64,000 bases of DNA, from assembly GCF_043641665.1 (NCBI RefSeq), contig NC_092192.1, positions 1,091,501-1,155,500 on the forward strand, written 5' to 3'. The notes below the pieces were generated by a model. The model did not search any database, was not told the DNA's origin, and worked only from the letters and a program-made list of their open reading frames with translations. This document shows, piece by piece, positions 1 through 22,444 of this stretch (position 1 is the stretch's first letter; each line of letters begins with the position of its first letter). The stretch is from Enoplosus armatus. Taxonomy: Eukaryota > Chordata > Actinopteri > Centrarchiformes > Enoplosidae. The position numbers were made by a program, and so were the translations under genes.

Positions 1-299
1 ACACGCAGATCGATGACTTTAATCCTCAGTCTGCATCATGGACAGCTGTCAATCTGTCCTCTGAGCGGACCTTTGTATCAGCCAGGAGACTGTGACAACA
101 TCTGTATCATCTGTCGCTCGTTTCTAAAATGAAATAATCTTGTGTGAAAATAAAAACAGCAAAATTCAAAAGAGAATGTCTAACCCTAAAAAAGGCGCTC
201 TTATTTTGAAATCCCAGTCTTCATTCATATAAACATATAAATATAGAAACATGTGTTTGACCTTAAAAGTAGCAGAAGTGAAGCTGGACATGTTCTCAC

Positions 300-357
300 C
301 TGGAAGGAAGAAGAGAAGCAGGAGATACGCGATCGACCCGCTGCAGAGAAGCTTCAT
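300..357 (-). CDS. Candidate first coding exon of an unidentified secreted or membrane protein (partial, runs off left edge)
   Basis: Read on the minus strand, an ATG at 357-355 opens MKLLCSGSIAYLLLLFFLP, which has the layout of a signal peptide: a short basic start, then a hydrophobic stretch rich in Leu and Phe. After 19 codons plus one base the sequence is CCAG followed by GTGAGAAC at 299-292, a good splice donor. A phase-1 intron right after a signal peptide is a common arrangement in vertebrate secreted proteins. The rest of the gene would lie left of position 1 or in the first 290 bases, where I see no further exon. I do not recognise the protein. The call rests only on hydrophobicity plus the donor, and could be chance. 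Confidence 0.35.
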
Positions 358-440
358 CCCGCTCCGATAACTCTTATTGATCCGGGAAATAACGATCGAT
401 TACAATACTGTGATGACAGATCAGCCAGCATCCGACCGCC

Positions 441-600
441 GAGCAGAGAGGATACAACACACTGCTGAGAGGGGGGGGGTGGGGGTGGGGGGAGAGAGAG
501 AGGATACAACACACTGCTGAGAGAGAGAGCGCGGGGGGGGGGGGGGCGAGGGAGAGAGAGAGGACACAACACACTGCTGAGAGGGGGCGGGGCGGGGGGG
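441..600. repeat. G-rich region with three copies of a 20-bp motif
   Basis: The motif ggatacaacacactgctgag occurs near 450, 502 and 562 (the third with one change), separated by runs of G and of GA. The spacing is 52 and then 60 bases. The G runs on the plus strand are long enough to form quadruplex-like structures. The region lies just upstream of the candidate signal-peptide exon on the minus strand, so it could be part of its promoter or 5' UTR. Confidence 0.7.
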
Positions 601-682
601 CTGCCGGTCAGTGTGTGTTTGCGGTAGTGCGGTGGTCCCTGATGTATGAGGGGTCATTAGTGCCACACAGGCTGGAGAGCAG

Positions 683-790
683 CAGTGGAGGAAGTATTCA
701 GATCCTTTACTTCAGTAAAAGTATTAATACCACACTGTGAAAGTACTCCAGTACAGGTAAAAGTCCTGCATTCAAAACCTTCCTGAAGTT
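683..790. repeat. Dispersed fish repeat, 'aagtattcagatcctttac' family
   Basis: This copy contains ggaagtattcagatccttta, then ttcagtaaaagta, and ends near aagtcctgcattcaaaacct. Related copies lie at about 6815-6930, 33880-34025 (opposite orientation), 49565-49770, 50640-50710 and 58505-58635 in this window. I know this as a very common non-coding interspersed repeat in spiny-rayed fish genomes but cannot assign a family name. It is probably a non-autonomous DNA element. Confidence 0.6.
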
Positions 791-792
791 AA

Positions 793-1335
793 AGTATTGT
801 CAGTATCACAGTACCAGTATGTGAGTATTGTCAGTATCACAGTAGCAGTATGTGAGTATTCTCAGTATCACAGTACCAGTATGTGAGTATTGTCAGTATC
901 ACAGTAGCAGTATGTGAGTATTGTCAGTATCACAGTAGCAGTATGTGAGTATTCTCAGTATCACAGTACCAGTATGTGAGTATTGTCAGTATCACAGTAG
1001 CAGTATGTGAGTATTCTCAGTATCGCAGTAGCAGTATGTGAGTATTGTCAGTATCACAGTAGCAGTATTGTCAGTATCACAGTAGCAGTATTGTCAGTAT
1101 CACAGTAGCAGTATGTGAGTATTGTCAGTATCACAGTACCAGTATGTGAGTATTCTCAGTATCACAGTAGCAGTATGTGAGTATTGTCAGTATCACAGTA
1201 GCAGTATGTGAGTATTCTCAGTATCACAGTACCAGTATGTGAGTATTGTCAGTATCACAGTAGCAGTATGTGAGTATTCTCAGTACCAGTATGTGAGTAT
1301 CGTCAGTATCACAGTACCAGTATGTGAGTATTCAG
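793..1335 (+). repeat. 31-bp minisatellite, about 18 units
   Basis: Units of about 31 bases are built from agtattgtcagtatcacagt followed by agcagtatgtg. Variants alternate between tgtc and tctc and between agcag and accag, and several units lack the gtatgtgag part. The array starts where the dispersed repeat at 683-790 ends, so it probably arose by amplification of that element's edge. Confidence 0.9.
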
Positions 1336-1749
1336 TAAGCATCAGGTGAGTGTAACTCACAGAAACAATCCCAAAGCATAAGACAGAACACTTGAAGAGT
1401 CTCGTCACGTGAATAAACTTAAATGTAAAAACTACAAACGTAAAGTGAACGTTTCAGTCACAGGAACATTGTCAGCACAACTTCAAGTTGTATTAATAAT
1501 AAGTTGAATAATAAAAATACATCTTTTTTTGTCAAATGGAACAATTTAATTTCCACACTTAAAGGGGGAAAAGTCAAAAACAAACAACAACAAAAAATTA
1601 TGAAAAGTTCCACTTACAAAATAATTACTTTTGTCTTTTAATTCATGTTTGTTCCAAAAAGAGATTAAAATAATGATAATGAAAACGTAGTAATAACGTT
1701 TGATATCTTATTCATTAATATCATCACAGAAGGTGTTTATGCCAGAGAG

Positions 1750-1990
1750 GTGTGTCTGTCTGTCTGTCTGTCTGCAGGTAAAGAGTGTGTCTGTCTGTCT
1801 GTCTGTCTGTCTGCAGGTAAAGAGTGTGTCTGTCTGCAGGTAAAGAGTGTGTCTGTCTGTCTGTCTGCAGGTAAAGAGTGTGTCTGTCTGTCTGTCTGTC
1901 TGCAGGTAAAGAGTGTGTCTGTCTGTCTGTCTGTCTGTCTGCAGGTAAAGAGTCTGTCTGTCTGTCTGTCTGTCTGTCTGCAGGTAAAGA

Positions 1991-2026
<36 letters not shown>

Positions 2027-2040
2027 GCAGGTAAAGAGTG

Positions 2041-2077
<37 letters not shown>

Positions 2078-2197
2078 GCAGGTAAAGAGTGTGTCTGTCT
2101 GTCTGTCTGCAGGTAAAGAGTGTGTCTGTCTGCAGGTAAAGAGTGTGTCTGTCTGTCTGTCTTTCTGTCTGTCTGTCTGTCTGTCTGCAGGTAAAGA

Positions 2198-2233
<36 letters not shown>

Positions 2234-2365
2234 GCAGGTAAAGAGTGTGTCTGTCTGTCTGTCTGTCTGTCTGTCTGCAGGTAAAGAGTGTGTCTGTCTG
2301 TCTGTCTGTCTGTCTGCAGGTAAAGAGTGTATCTGTCTGTCTGTCTGTCTGTCTGCAGGTAAAGA

Positions 2366-2401
<36 letters not shown>

Positions 2402-2415
2402 GCAGGTAAAGAGTG

Positions 2416-2452
<37 letters not shown>

Positions 2453-2505
2453 GCAGGTAAAGAGTGTGTGTGTCTGTCTGTCTGTCTGTCTGCAGGTAAA
2501 GAGTG

Positions 2506-2542
<37 letters not shown>

Positions 2543-3158
2543 GCAGGTAAAGAGTGTGTCTGTCTGTCTGTCTGTCTGTCTGCAGGTAAAGAGTGTGTCT
2601 GTCTGTCTGTCTGTCTGTCTGCAGGTAAAGAGTGTGTCTGTCTGTCTGTCTGCAGGTCAAGAGTGTGTCTGTCTGTCTGTCTGTCTGCAGGTAAAGAGTG
2701 TGTCTGTCTGTCTGCAGGTAAAGAGTGTGTCTGTCTGTCTGTCTGCAGGTCAAGAGTGTGTCTGTCTGTCTGCAGGTAAAGAGTGTGTCTGTCTGTCTGT
2801 CTGCAGGTAAAGAGTGTGTCTGTCTGCAGGTAAAGAGTGTGTCTGTCTGTCTGTCTGCAGGTAAAGAGTGTGTCTGTCTGCAGGTAAAGAGTGTGTCTGT
2901 CTGTCTGCAGGTAAAGAGTGTGTCTGTCTGTCTGTCTGCAGGTAAAGAGTGTGTCTGTCTGCAGGTAAAGAGTGTGTCTGTCTGTCTGTCTGCAGGTAAA
3001 GAGTGTGTCTGTCTGTCTGCAGGTAAAGAGTCTGTCTGTCTGCAGGTAAAGAGTGTGTCTGTCTGTCTGTCTGTCTGCAGGTAAAGAGTGTGTCTGTCTG
3101 CAGGTAAAGAGTGTGTCTGTCTGTCTGTCTGCAGGTAAAGAGCGTGTCTGTCTGCAGG
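1750..3158 (+). repeat. Composite minisatellite: GTCT runs punctuated by CTGCAGGTAAAGAG, about 40 units
   Basis: Each unit is a GTCT microsatellite of variable length followed by ctgcaggtaaagagtgtg. I count about 40 copies of gcaggt, nearly all continuing as aaagag; two read caagag. The GTCT runs shorten towards the right end. Because the unit lacks stops in several frames, the array gives long open frames on both strands (for example 1737-2753 minus and 1878-2810 plus); these are repeat artefacts, not genes. Each unit joins a pyrimidine-rich tract, CAG and GTAAAG, which resembles an acceptor fused to a donor. Confidence 0.93.
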
Positions 3159-3159
3159 G

Positions 3160-5200
3160 TTTTTAAAAATGTATCAGCGACTTAATAATTAAAGGGCCGG
3201 TACGACCACTCGTCTGATTCTTCTGTAACAGGAACCAAAAAGGTGACAACTACTTAACTCCCCCATCGACCAACACAACTCCCACCTCCCACCCCCCCCC
3301 TCTCTTCACCCATCACCTGACGCTGTTTTCAATTTCAACAAATGTGTCCATGAATTATAAATACAGTCAGAAACAGGAGTGTCTTCATCAGCTTGATTTG
3401 AAGAACTGTTTGCTTCTCATGCTTTTCTGTTGGCTCATGAGTAATCAGCCCAACATCTTTACCTCTTGACAGTTTCACAATATCAAAAGTTTATGAAATA
3501 ATTATCCAGACGCAGTTCTTGAGATGTTATGATGTCATGAACTCAGACACGACGGTGTTTCAGACGTTTGGGACTTCCACAACAAATACAAGGCAGCGAT
3601 GTTGGTTCTTTTGTTCGTGGTTGATGGTGGAAAAGGGTTGGAAAAGTGTGTTGACCATCTGACGAGCAGCTCCGATGAAGCATACTGACGCCTTCAGTTT
3701 CACCTTCTAAGCTGTGTTTTGGGAGCTATGCTGCTCTAAAAGGCTCATTCATCAGCAACAACATGAAGCTACAAGAACCCCCGAAGAAGCAACTGTGTCC
3801 CGTGTGCTCCACTGCACATCTGTACTGGACACTGATGTCCGTCTGAAACATCTGTCTCTGTGAGAGAAGACTTAATCCATCTTCCTCTTCATCGATCTTG
3901 TTCGTCTCTTCGCTGTTTCTCCACCAGTCGAAGGCCTCAGTGAATATTTACTGTAATTTACTGGCGTCCGTCCTCTGTTGCTGTTATTTGGAATGAAATG
4001 AGAGGAACTCCCTGTGACCAGCAGCTGATCAGAGAGCTGGTGATAATGATGAATAAATAATAAATACTGAAGTTTGAAAAGTGAGGTGAGGACATTCAGA
4101 GGAGATTAACGGATTAGCAGGAAATAAATTGGCTGACAGACACAGCAGTGATGAAGTCAAAGAGTCACAACCCTCTTTCTTTTGTTTTTAATGGAATTTA
4201 ATTTTCCAGGTTAGTTTTAATTTTATAAACTCACAAATATGATTTCGATGATTACAAGAGAACAAACAGGATGTGAAGTTATTTTCTAAATGACAGAAAA
4301 TCCGGTTTGTTAAAAGAAAGAAAAGCCGTTTGGTTTTATTTGTTTGTTAAGTTTGTCTTAAAATCTGAATAAAAGACCACAAGGATTTTAGTTTAAAGAG
4401 ACAAACAAACATTCACGTGTTCAGATGGTTGAACTCTCAAAGTGCGTTACACAAGACAGCAACAATAAAAAGGCATTAAGACAAAATATAAAAGAAATAA
4501 AGATATAAAAATCATAAATAAATAGAACATAAAAAGAAGCTAAACTGGATAAAAAAGCCCTGATTTAGAGGAGCTGAGTCGGAGCAGACCTGCAGGTTTC
4601 TGGGGGTTCGTTCAGATATCTGGACCATAAAAACTGAATCCTGCTCCTCCCTGTTTAGTTTGGACTCTGGGGACAGTAAGCAGACCTGATCTAGACCTGA
4701 TCTCAGACCATCTGAGAGGGCTGGACGCTTCATAACGGAGCAGCAGATCAGAAATAAAACCACTCAGGAAGCCGGTGTAAAGACCTGAGAGCTGGACTGA
4801 TGTGATCCACTAAAACACATCAGCTTCAGACTCCCAGCTGGCTTTGTTCTGTTTTTCTTCTTTTCAAACTGCTTTTGTTGAGTGAACTTGAAGGCGACTG
4901 AAGGTTAATTGAGCTGGGACGCTGCTGTCAGCCAACTCTTTAATTCCTCCTGACAATAAAAGTAAGAGCCTCTCAGGCGGGCCGGGGGCCAAAGCTGGAC
5001 TGAACCAGCCAACAGAAACCAGTTATGGAGCCAAACTTCAACAATACGCTGCGGGAGCAGGTTCCTGTAAGAGCGCTCTCAGTCCCAACAAGTTCACCCG
5101 TTCGGTTCCTTCAGGCTGTCAATCAGACTCTGGTTGGATTTGTTTGAGCAGATCTGAACACAGCAATCGTAGTCAAACCGCACAAAGACCCTTTAGAGGA
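3160..5200. other. Intergenic DNA without recognisable genes
   Basis: I see no exon-like open frame with splice sites, no RNA gene and no clear transposon protein here. The sequence is AT-leaning unique-looking DNA with one C run near 3291-3300. Short open frames such as 4512-4763 (minus) show no recognisable domain. Confidence 0.5.
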
Positions 5201-5279
5201 CGTGGTCTCGGTCCAGTCACCAGTGAATTCTGGAGCGGTTCTTTTGTGGTGGGAACGTGGTTTGGTTTTTGCTCCCATT

Positions 5280-5540
5280 TTCAGCAGTTGAAATAAAATA
5301 TGTAAGACTTTTCTGTCTTTTCTGTGCGCACATAAAGCTCCTTTCTCTCAAATGATGTTCACAGGTGCAACAGGCGGCCAAACACACCTGTGTAATATGA
5401 GACTGATGGCCACACCTGCCAGGTGGATTGTCTTGGCAAAGAAGAGCTCACTAACACGGATTTGGAGAGTGATGAGCCTTTTGTGTGCAAAGAAAAAGTC
5501 TCAGGTCTTTTATTTCAACGGTTTCATCTCTCTGAAATGG
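5280..5540 (-). mobile_element. Remnant of a dispersed fish element
   Basis: The stretch from gctcctttctctcaaatgat through ttcacaggtgcaacaggcgg, then caggtggattgtcttggcaa and agctcactaacacggatttg resembles a repeat seen many times in teleost genomes, usually read in the other direction (a lead with gtgagcacttctcc, then wording around the caggtgtggc motif). It has no intact protein; the 74-codon open frame at 5352-5576 is incidental. I judge it a degraded non-autonomous DNA transposon. The family name is not assigned. Confidence 0.45.
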
Positions 5541-6533
5541 CTTCTGAAGGGGGGGGGGGGTCCAGTGTTGTGTTGACATTTTCCTGTTAGCTGTGACGTC
5601 ATGACAACAGCATCAAGTAGATCCGCGACACAAACTGTCCCGTGATGAGACAGAAGGAACAACGTGTCAGGGTCTTTCATTTACTTCATTCTTCTTGATT
5701 TTAAAACACGGACCCTGAAGAACTGAAGCGGTGCTCCCTCAGTTTCCAATCAAACACAGTTCCAACACATTTAGAAATATCGATATACACACTTGGTAAA
5801 CTCACATTCTGTCCTAAACTAAGATAATGCATCATGCAGCTTGTTGACCTTGAAACAAACTAATGAATGCAGCCTGCAGGAGAGTCCGAGTCATCAGGTG
5901 AGTTATTACTGCAGTGAGCTGGAACAGAAGGACCTCCTCACATCAGATTGATCTCCTCAGCAGCTTTGATGTTTTCACCGACTAATATCTGATTCTGAAT
6001 TCACAGAAAAGTCTGAATGAATTCATTAATATCTGCCTGAACTGAAGACTCGTCGTTCAGTCTGATCTGTCCAAACATCAAACAGAAAATGTTGTTTCTG
6101 TCCAGTGAAACTGAGCAGGGAAACTGTCTTCTGGCACTGTAGATAAGATACGATGAACCTTTATTGATCCTCAGTATAAATATAAGAATAAATGGGAACA
6201 AGGACAAATAAGATTATCTTCTCTTAGTTCATCATTAGTTGTGTTACTGTTCTGTAATCAGCTCTTATGTGTGACAACTTCACAATTCTCATTAAATGCG
6301 TAGGCAAAACCTACATTCTACATGTTTATATGATCCATCGTAAATCTTGAATGAAACTATTCACATAAATGTTTTCTTCATTTTCAAATTGCCCTGGTTA
6401 CCCTGAAAAAGAAAATGTGCAACACATCAAAGATGCATTTGTTTGGCCGAGAAATGAACGGGTTTGAAAGAGTGTCTTCTTTGGAAACAGAGAGAGCAAC
6501 GAAGAAGCAGGATACATACATATACAGTGTTAT

Positions 6534-6540
<7 letters not shown>

Positions 6541-6576
<36 letters not shown>
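6541..6576. repeat. (TA)18 microsatellite
   Basis: An uninterrupted run of alternating AT, 36 bases long, preceded by a short GTGT stretch. It is able to form cruciforms and is likely length-polymorphic. Confidence 0.97.
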
Positions 6577-6578
<2 letters not shown>

Positions 6579-6814
6579 CCCCTCCCCCAGGGATCAATGA
6601 AGTATTTCTGATTCTGAGGATGTGATGACACCTGAACCTCCACTGAGGGGCGCCAGAGATGCATCAGCTTTATTTTTGTGTGCAGTTTTAAAGGTTTTCA
6701 ACTAACAACACAACACAACCAGTCCAGCAGGGGAACACATGAACAGCAGCTACAGTAGCAGCTGTAACAGAGATGTAATGTTTTTTAAGTTTATATGTAG
6801 TTGTATTATTAGTG

Positions 6815-6930
6815 GTAGAGGTTTCAGATCCTACACTTAAAAAAAAGTAGTACTTCCACCATGTAAAAATACTCCATTACAAGTAAAAGTTATAGTTTCT
6901 GAATGGTGCGTGATTACAGAAGTATCATCG
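6815..6930. repeat. Dispersed fish repeat, second copy of the family at 683-790
   Basis: The copy includes gtagaggtttcagatcctac, a damaged match, then aaatactccattacaagtaa and aagttatag. A related short piece, gcaccactggaagtagcagt, follows at about 7115. It is diverged and carries no coding content. Confidence 0.5.
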
Positions 6931-7429
6931 GAAAACTCATCAGCATGTTACTGTAGGTATATATTATCTTATTATTGATTAATCAACGTATAAGCAGCAT
7001 TTTAATGTTGTAGCTTTAATCTATAATCATGCGTCGTGTTATACATTGATTGTATGTGTTCTAAACACATTTTAGTCTGCAGAGTAACAAAGTAAAGTAA
7101 GTAAAGTACAATTTTGCACCACTGGAAGTAGCAGTGTTAGTAATAGTGGTAGTACTGGTAATGGTGTACTACACTATGTTTATGTTTTAATATATGTAGG
7201 CTTATATTTCTTATATTTTGTATTTTATTTTTAGTAAACTGAATGTACATATGGGCTTATGGATGAAACCAAATCTAAATATAAAACTGAATGAATTCAG
7301 AATATTTTCAGAAATATCGGATTCATAATGAAATACTGTTGTTTTCGTCTCGTGCAGTTTGAACTGAACCTTGTATATTTTAACTTTTAACTTTCTTTCA
7401 CTTTTGTTACATAATGACACGACTCCATT

Positions 7430-7614
7430 TTCTGATTGGCTGAGCGCCCTGTCAATCTATGATGCAGCGTCCAATCACAGCGGGCGGCAGGCGATACAAA
7501 CTGGCAGCCGCCATGTTGAGTCTCCGGGGGCCTGGAGCGACGTCCGGTAGTAAACAGTAGATGACGTTACCGCCCGCTCGGCTGTTCACAGGAAACGGAC
7601 CGCAGCTGGAAGCC
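7430..7614 (+). promoter_or_regulatory. siah2l promoter and 5' UTR: CCAAT boxes and a YY1-like site
   Basis: An inverted CCAAT box (ATTGG) lies at 7435-7439 and a direct CCAAT at 7471-7475. A YY1-type element, gccgccatgttg, lies at 7507-7518. The base composition turns GC- and CpG-rich from about 7440 and stays so through exon 1, as expected of a CpG-island promoter without a TATA box. The transcription start is not fixed by sequence alone. Confidence 0.55.
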
Positions 7615-18675
<11,061 letters not shown>

Positions 18676-19559
18676 GGGAGCGGAGCGGCGTTAACGGCAG
18701 CCACTCAGGAGACATCACTACAGAGACACAGGACATGTTGAATCCACCTTCTGTGGTCACAGGGACTCCTGTGGTGTCGGTGATGCAGCTGGAAACAGAA
18801 CATTTGAAGCAGCTGAGAGACGACTTCTCAAACAGCTCAGCAGCCACAGAGGGCCGGGCCCCGCCCTGTGTGACGCCTGTTTGGTATTTGATGAATGACG
18901 GGACAGAACGGGTCCCTCTGTCCCTCCATTGGGGCTCCAGAGGAAAATTGGACGGGAAGAGCATCAGGCCTCCGTCCGGGCCTGCTGCTTAGACCGCCGC
19001 CCGTCCAGGCCGGGACATCTGGTCTGAACCGAGACCGAGCTTTAGGATTCTGATCAGAGGAAACAAAGGAAGTCTTTACCACAGCAGCCCCACCAGCCCC
19101 CGTCAGCTTCATCAGACTTCTGCCCCAGCTGTTGTTCTCAGTCAGGGTCAGAGTCCAATACATCGTACTGGTGTTCATGTCAGCTGCTCGCTAACAAGAA
19201 ACGGCAGCACAGAAATCCAACTTGTGAGGTCATTTAGAAACAGTGTCTTCATACAGAATTTGTCCACCAGACAAGTTGATGTTTACACTGTAAAATGTCC
19301 TTCTGTGTGAATCTGTTCTTTAGAGAAACAAGTATAAGGGGTCCGCATCAAGATGGCTGTTTATCATATATCGTCAGCCATCTTTCTCTACAGATCCAGT
19401 CAGTGACGTTTGAGTTGCCGAGCAGACGGTCGGGAAAATAAAAACTCGACTGAGAAGATGAAAAGCTGTGATCCTCGACTCTGCTGCTTGAAAAAATGCT
19501 GCTGGCAGTTACAGTAAAACAGAATAATGTGAACACGCCTTCAACTACTTAGTGCTTTA

Positions 19560-19625
19560 ATGAGCAGAGCAGTGGGCTGAGTGGAAGGTTGCTGGTTCAA
19601 ATCCCTGCAGCAGTCTATAAGAGTG
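19560..19625 (+). mobile_element. tRNA-like SINE fragment
   Basis: The stretch gcagtgggctgagtgg followed by aaggttgctggttcaaatcc has spacing and words like RNA polymerase III box A and box B (ggttcaaatcc), as in the head of tRNA-derived SINEs. No cloverleaf can be drawn with confidence, so it is not called as a tRNA gene. It lies about 900 bases after the siah2l stop. Confidence 0.4.
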
Positions 19626-20293
19626 GCTGTGGACAGCGACTGACCGCATCCAGCAGCGTTTTGACTGCTCTTCAGTTCACTGCAGACTCTCCCACATTTT
19701 GGAGGTCAGTGTTCGACCTCAGCTGAGCTGTTAATCCTCAAACCTTCTTTAATCTCCGATAAAAGCAGTGAAATGGAGGAATAATCCTCCGTTCTCCCCT
19801 CCTGTAGTCTGTTCAGCCACCAGCGCCTTACTTTTCTACCGCCGACCTCCTCTTCTTCCTGTTGGAGCTCGCTCCGAGGGAGCGCTGATGAGCTTCACCT
19901 GACATCAATTTGTTTTTAGGGTTTTTCACTGAAAACCTGTCCAGGGAAACACAACTGAGACTATAAGAAAAATGTATTTTAACAAACTGTTAGCTTGTTT
20001 AAAGCCACGGCGGACATTATTATCTTTATGTGGCATTGTGGGTAAAAACCTTTCCCGTCATTCCTCGTCTCTAAACCTTTGTAGCAACTGACCAGGAAGA
20101 AACCAACTGCACCAGATACCTCTGACCACAGACACGTCTGTAAGTGAACCGCAGACCCCTCAGACCTCGGCGGTGTTTCCTCCGTTTGTTCGGCTGACGG
20201 AGACGACGTGACGTTTGAATGACAGTAAAAGAGACGGCGACCTCCGCAACCTGCACTGTAACCGGGGGACCGAGTTTGGGGCCCAAAACTAGT

Positions 20294-20541
20294 TGTGCGT
20301 TCACACTGCAGGATTTAAGTGATGTGGATCACATCATACAGACCATAATAACAAGCAGCCGGACAGGAAAAACTGTTCACATCAGCCTAATTTTCAGTGG
20401 GAGATGTCTACACTATTTGACTTTTAATGTTACTGTTGTATTAATTAGAATTTGATCCTTCATGGTCACAGTTGCTTTATTTTCAGGGTGTTTGATCCAC
20501 TTGTTTCGGGATGTTTAAGTTGTCTGCCGTGTGAACGCACA
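20294..20541. mobile_element. Short element with perfect 13-bp terminal inverted repeats (MITE-like)
   Basis: The left end tgtgcgttcacac (20294-20306) is the exact reverse complement of the right end gtgtgaacgcaca (20529-20541). Extending inward, 17 of 18 bases pair (tgtgcgttcacactgcag against tgtgcgttcacacggcag). The 248-base interior is AT-rich and non-coding. This is the structure of a miniature inverted-repeat transposable element. I could not identify clear target-site duplications, and I do not assign a superfamily. Confidence 0.7.
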
Positions 20542-21600
20542 CCGATCTTTTCACTGCTGAATAATAAACAGGAAACGCCGCTCTCTGTTAATCACTTCCA
20601 CTTTACAACCTGCCGACTTTCTACGACATGTTTTCAGATATTGTAAATGAAGTTATAATGACAGTATATTTTCTAAAAACAAACGACTGCTTCATGTATT
20701 CTTTGTGCTAATTTTGACATGTATTTGTGTTATCGTTTGCTCGGCTGTTCAGAGTTTTTGAAAGTAATTTTTGGAAGTTGTTTCTGACATTAGATGTTAA
20801 TGCTCCTGTTCTGCTGCTGTAGTTTGCTCAACTGTCACACCTCAACATCTGTACTGCTACTGCTTAATTGGGCCGCTAACGACGAGCTGAAGCTAAAAAT
20901 TATACTTTGTAGGAACCTGATAAAACATTCAGCAGTTTGAAGTTAATTTAATAACTAATATCTCCATAGCAACAGCAGCTGAGGCTCATGGGTATTATAG
21001 TATATAAAGCCACCAAAACAACCCTGATTACTCAGAAACAGTAATTAAAAGTGATAATCAGAACATCATTTTTCAGGAGAGAAGAATATGTTTTTGCGTC
21101 ACATCAATGAGGCTGTCAGTTAGTCTAATACTTACTGCTTTAATTAGCAGGCGTCATTAATTACATTAATTACAGCTAAAAGAGAGACCGAGTCCAGTTA
21201 ACTGATGGTGTGACCCACGTCAGCTGTGAACATGTAAATATGTCAGAAGCATATTGTTTAATCTAATAGGAAATGAATATTAACTTGGGTTTAAATGGAG
21301 CTCGTCTTTCAAGTAGTTCACACTTCTCTAAAATCAGCACCTAATGACAGGAAACGCCTTGGAAATGATTCTGAAACTACAGACCTGTAAAACAGAGTGT
21401 TACCAAAGTGTGTGTCTCAAAGCGTTGAGTTGTCTTTAAGGAGATTCATGTGTTCCTCAGAATACGTGACGATCATCACTTTCTATTTTGGCAGCAGGAC
21501 AATAAAAAGCTGAAATCCGTTGAAGAGCGACCGGTGTCGTCAGCTTACATCATGGACTTTTCTTTGTTCAGTGTTCTGCTCACCTCTGTGACCTCTCTAT

Positions 21601-21606
21601 AATAAA
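21601..21606 (+). terminator. Candidate poly(A) signal for siah2l
   Basis: AATAAA is followed within 10-35 bases by a GT-rich stretch (gggtgcagtttgtttctctg), the usual layout of a vertebrate cleavage site. This would give a 3' UTR of about 2.9 kb. The earlier AATAAA at 19437 would give about 0.8 kb and is an alternative. Confidence 0.35.
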
Positions 21607-21789
21607 TGGGTGCAGTTTGTTTCTCTGTGATTCTGATCTTTACTTCCTGTCGTCACATCACAAAACATTTTAGTTTCAGAGTTCACATGAACTACAAAGA
21701 GGGGACACTGATGGACAACGCTGACTGTCATTGAGATGATTCTTCCTTCAAGACAACAAGTCCAGTTGTCTTAAAAGAGTTTGGCCGTC

Positions 21790-22000
21790 TGTACGTTAAA
21801 TATAAAGCTACAGGCTGCAGTTGGTTAGCTTAGCTTAGCATAAAGACTGGACACTGGGGAACTAGCTAGCCTGGCTCTATCCAAAGGTGACAAAATCCTC
21901 CTCCCAGCAGCTCTACATAACCTGTCTCTCTTCTTTACTACAAACCATGAATCCTTCACATGCAGGAGAAACTCAGATAGCTGAACTGATTCCTGTGCAG
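21790..22000 (-). repeat. Dispersed fish repeat, 'ttagcttagcataaagactg' family
   Basis: The copy contains gttggttagcttagcttagc, ataaagactgg, ctagcctggctctatccaaa and ggtgacaaaatcc. Other copies: 23830-24060 (opposite orientation), 24090-24260, 33330-33560 and 40560-40870 (opposite orientation). It is a high-copy, non-coding teleost repeat of unassigned family. A copy of the 'tttggtttatgaccaaatac' repeat follows at 22020-22240. Confidence 0.6.
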
Positions 22001-22444
22001 TTTAATTATCAACAGACAGACTGAACTGTAGTAACTCTGGTGATCCTCTGACTCATCAGCGCCACCATCAGGTCAACATGTTCATGTGTCCAACACTTTG
22101 GTTTATGACCAAATACCTGCAGAACTGATGACGTTCATCAGCCTCAGCTGTACTGTTTACTGCTAACTAGCACATGTTAGCACTTAGCTCAGCCTCATAG
22201 AGCTGCTAGCATGACTAGACTAAATATTCAAGACCCTCAGGCAAGTTTCTAATAGATTTTTACAGCATTTGTCAATGAATTGTAATCAAAATGCTGCCTG
22301 AAAAGTAAGAGGAAAAAAACAACCACATTCTACAGCTTACGTTTGGAAAAGTAAAATATAAAAATAATAAAAAATATTTCTCTATCAGCATGTTAATCTC
22401 TAATCGAACACAAAATCCACTTCATAAAAAGCACATTTCTTTGT

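Larger units (their letters stand above)
18676..21640 (+). other. siah2l 3' UTR and downstream region
   Basis: No other coding exon is seen between the siah2l stop and the minus-strand rbmx2 gene. Possible poly(A) signals AATAAA lie at 19437-19442, 20563-20568, 21501-21506 and 21601-21606. The stretch also contains a tRNA-like repeat piece near 19560 and an inverted-repeat element at 20294-20541. Where the transcript ends cannot be decided by reading alone. Confidence 0.45.

Noticed and set aside
1737..2810. Long open frames of 310 and 338 codons on both strands
   Set aside because: They consist only of the GTCT/GCAGGTAAAG repeat and are open because the unit has no stops; no start context, domain or splice structure.
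1750..3158. CRISPR array
   Set aside because: Spacers are not unique: they are GTCT runs of varying length; the genome is vertebrate.
19560..19625. Functional tRNA gene
   Set aside because: Only A- and B-box-like words are present; I could not form a full cloverleaf with acceptor pairing.
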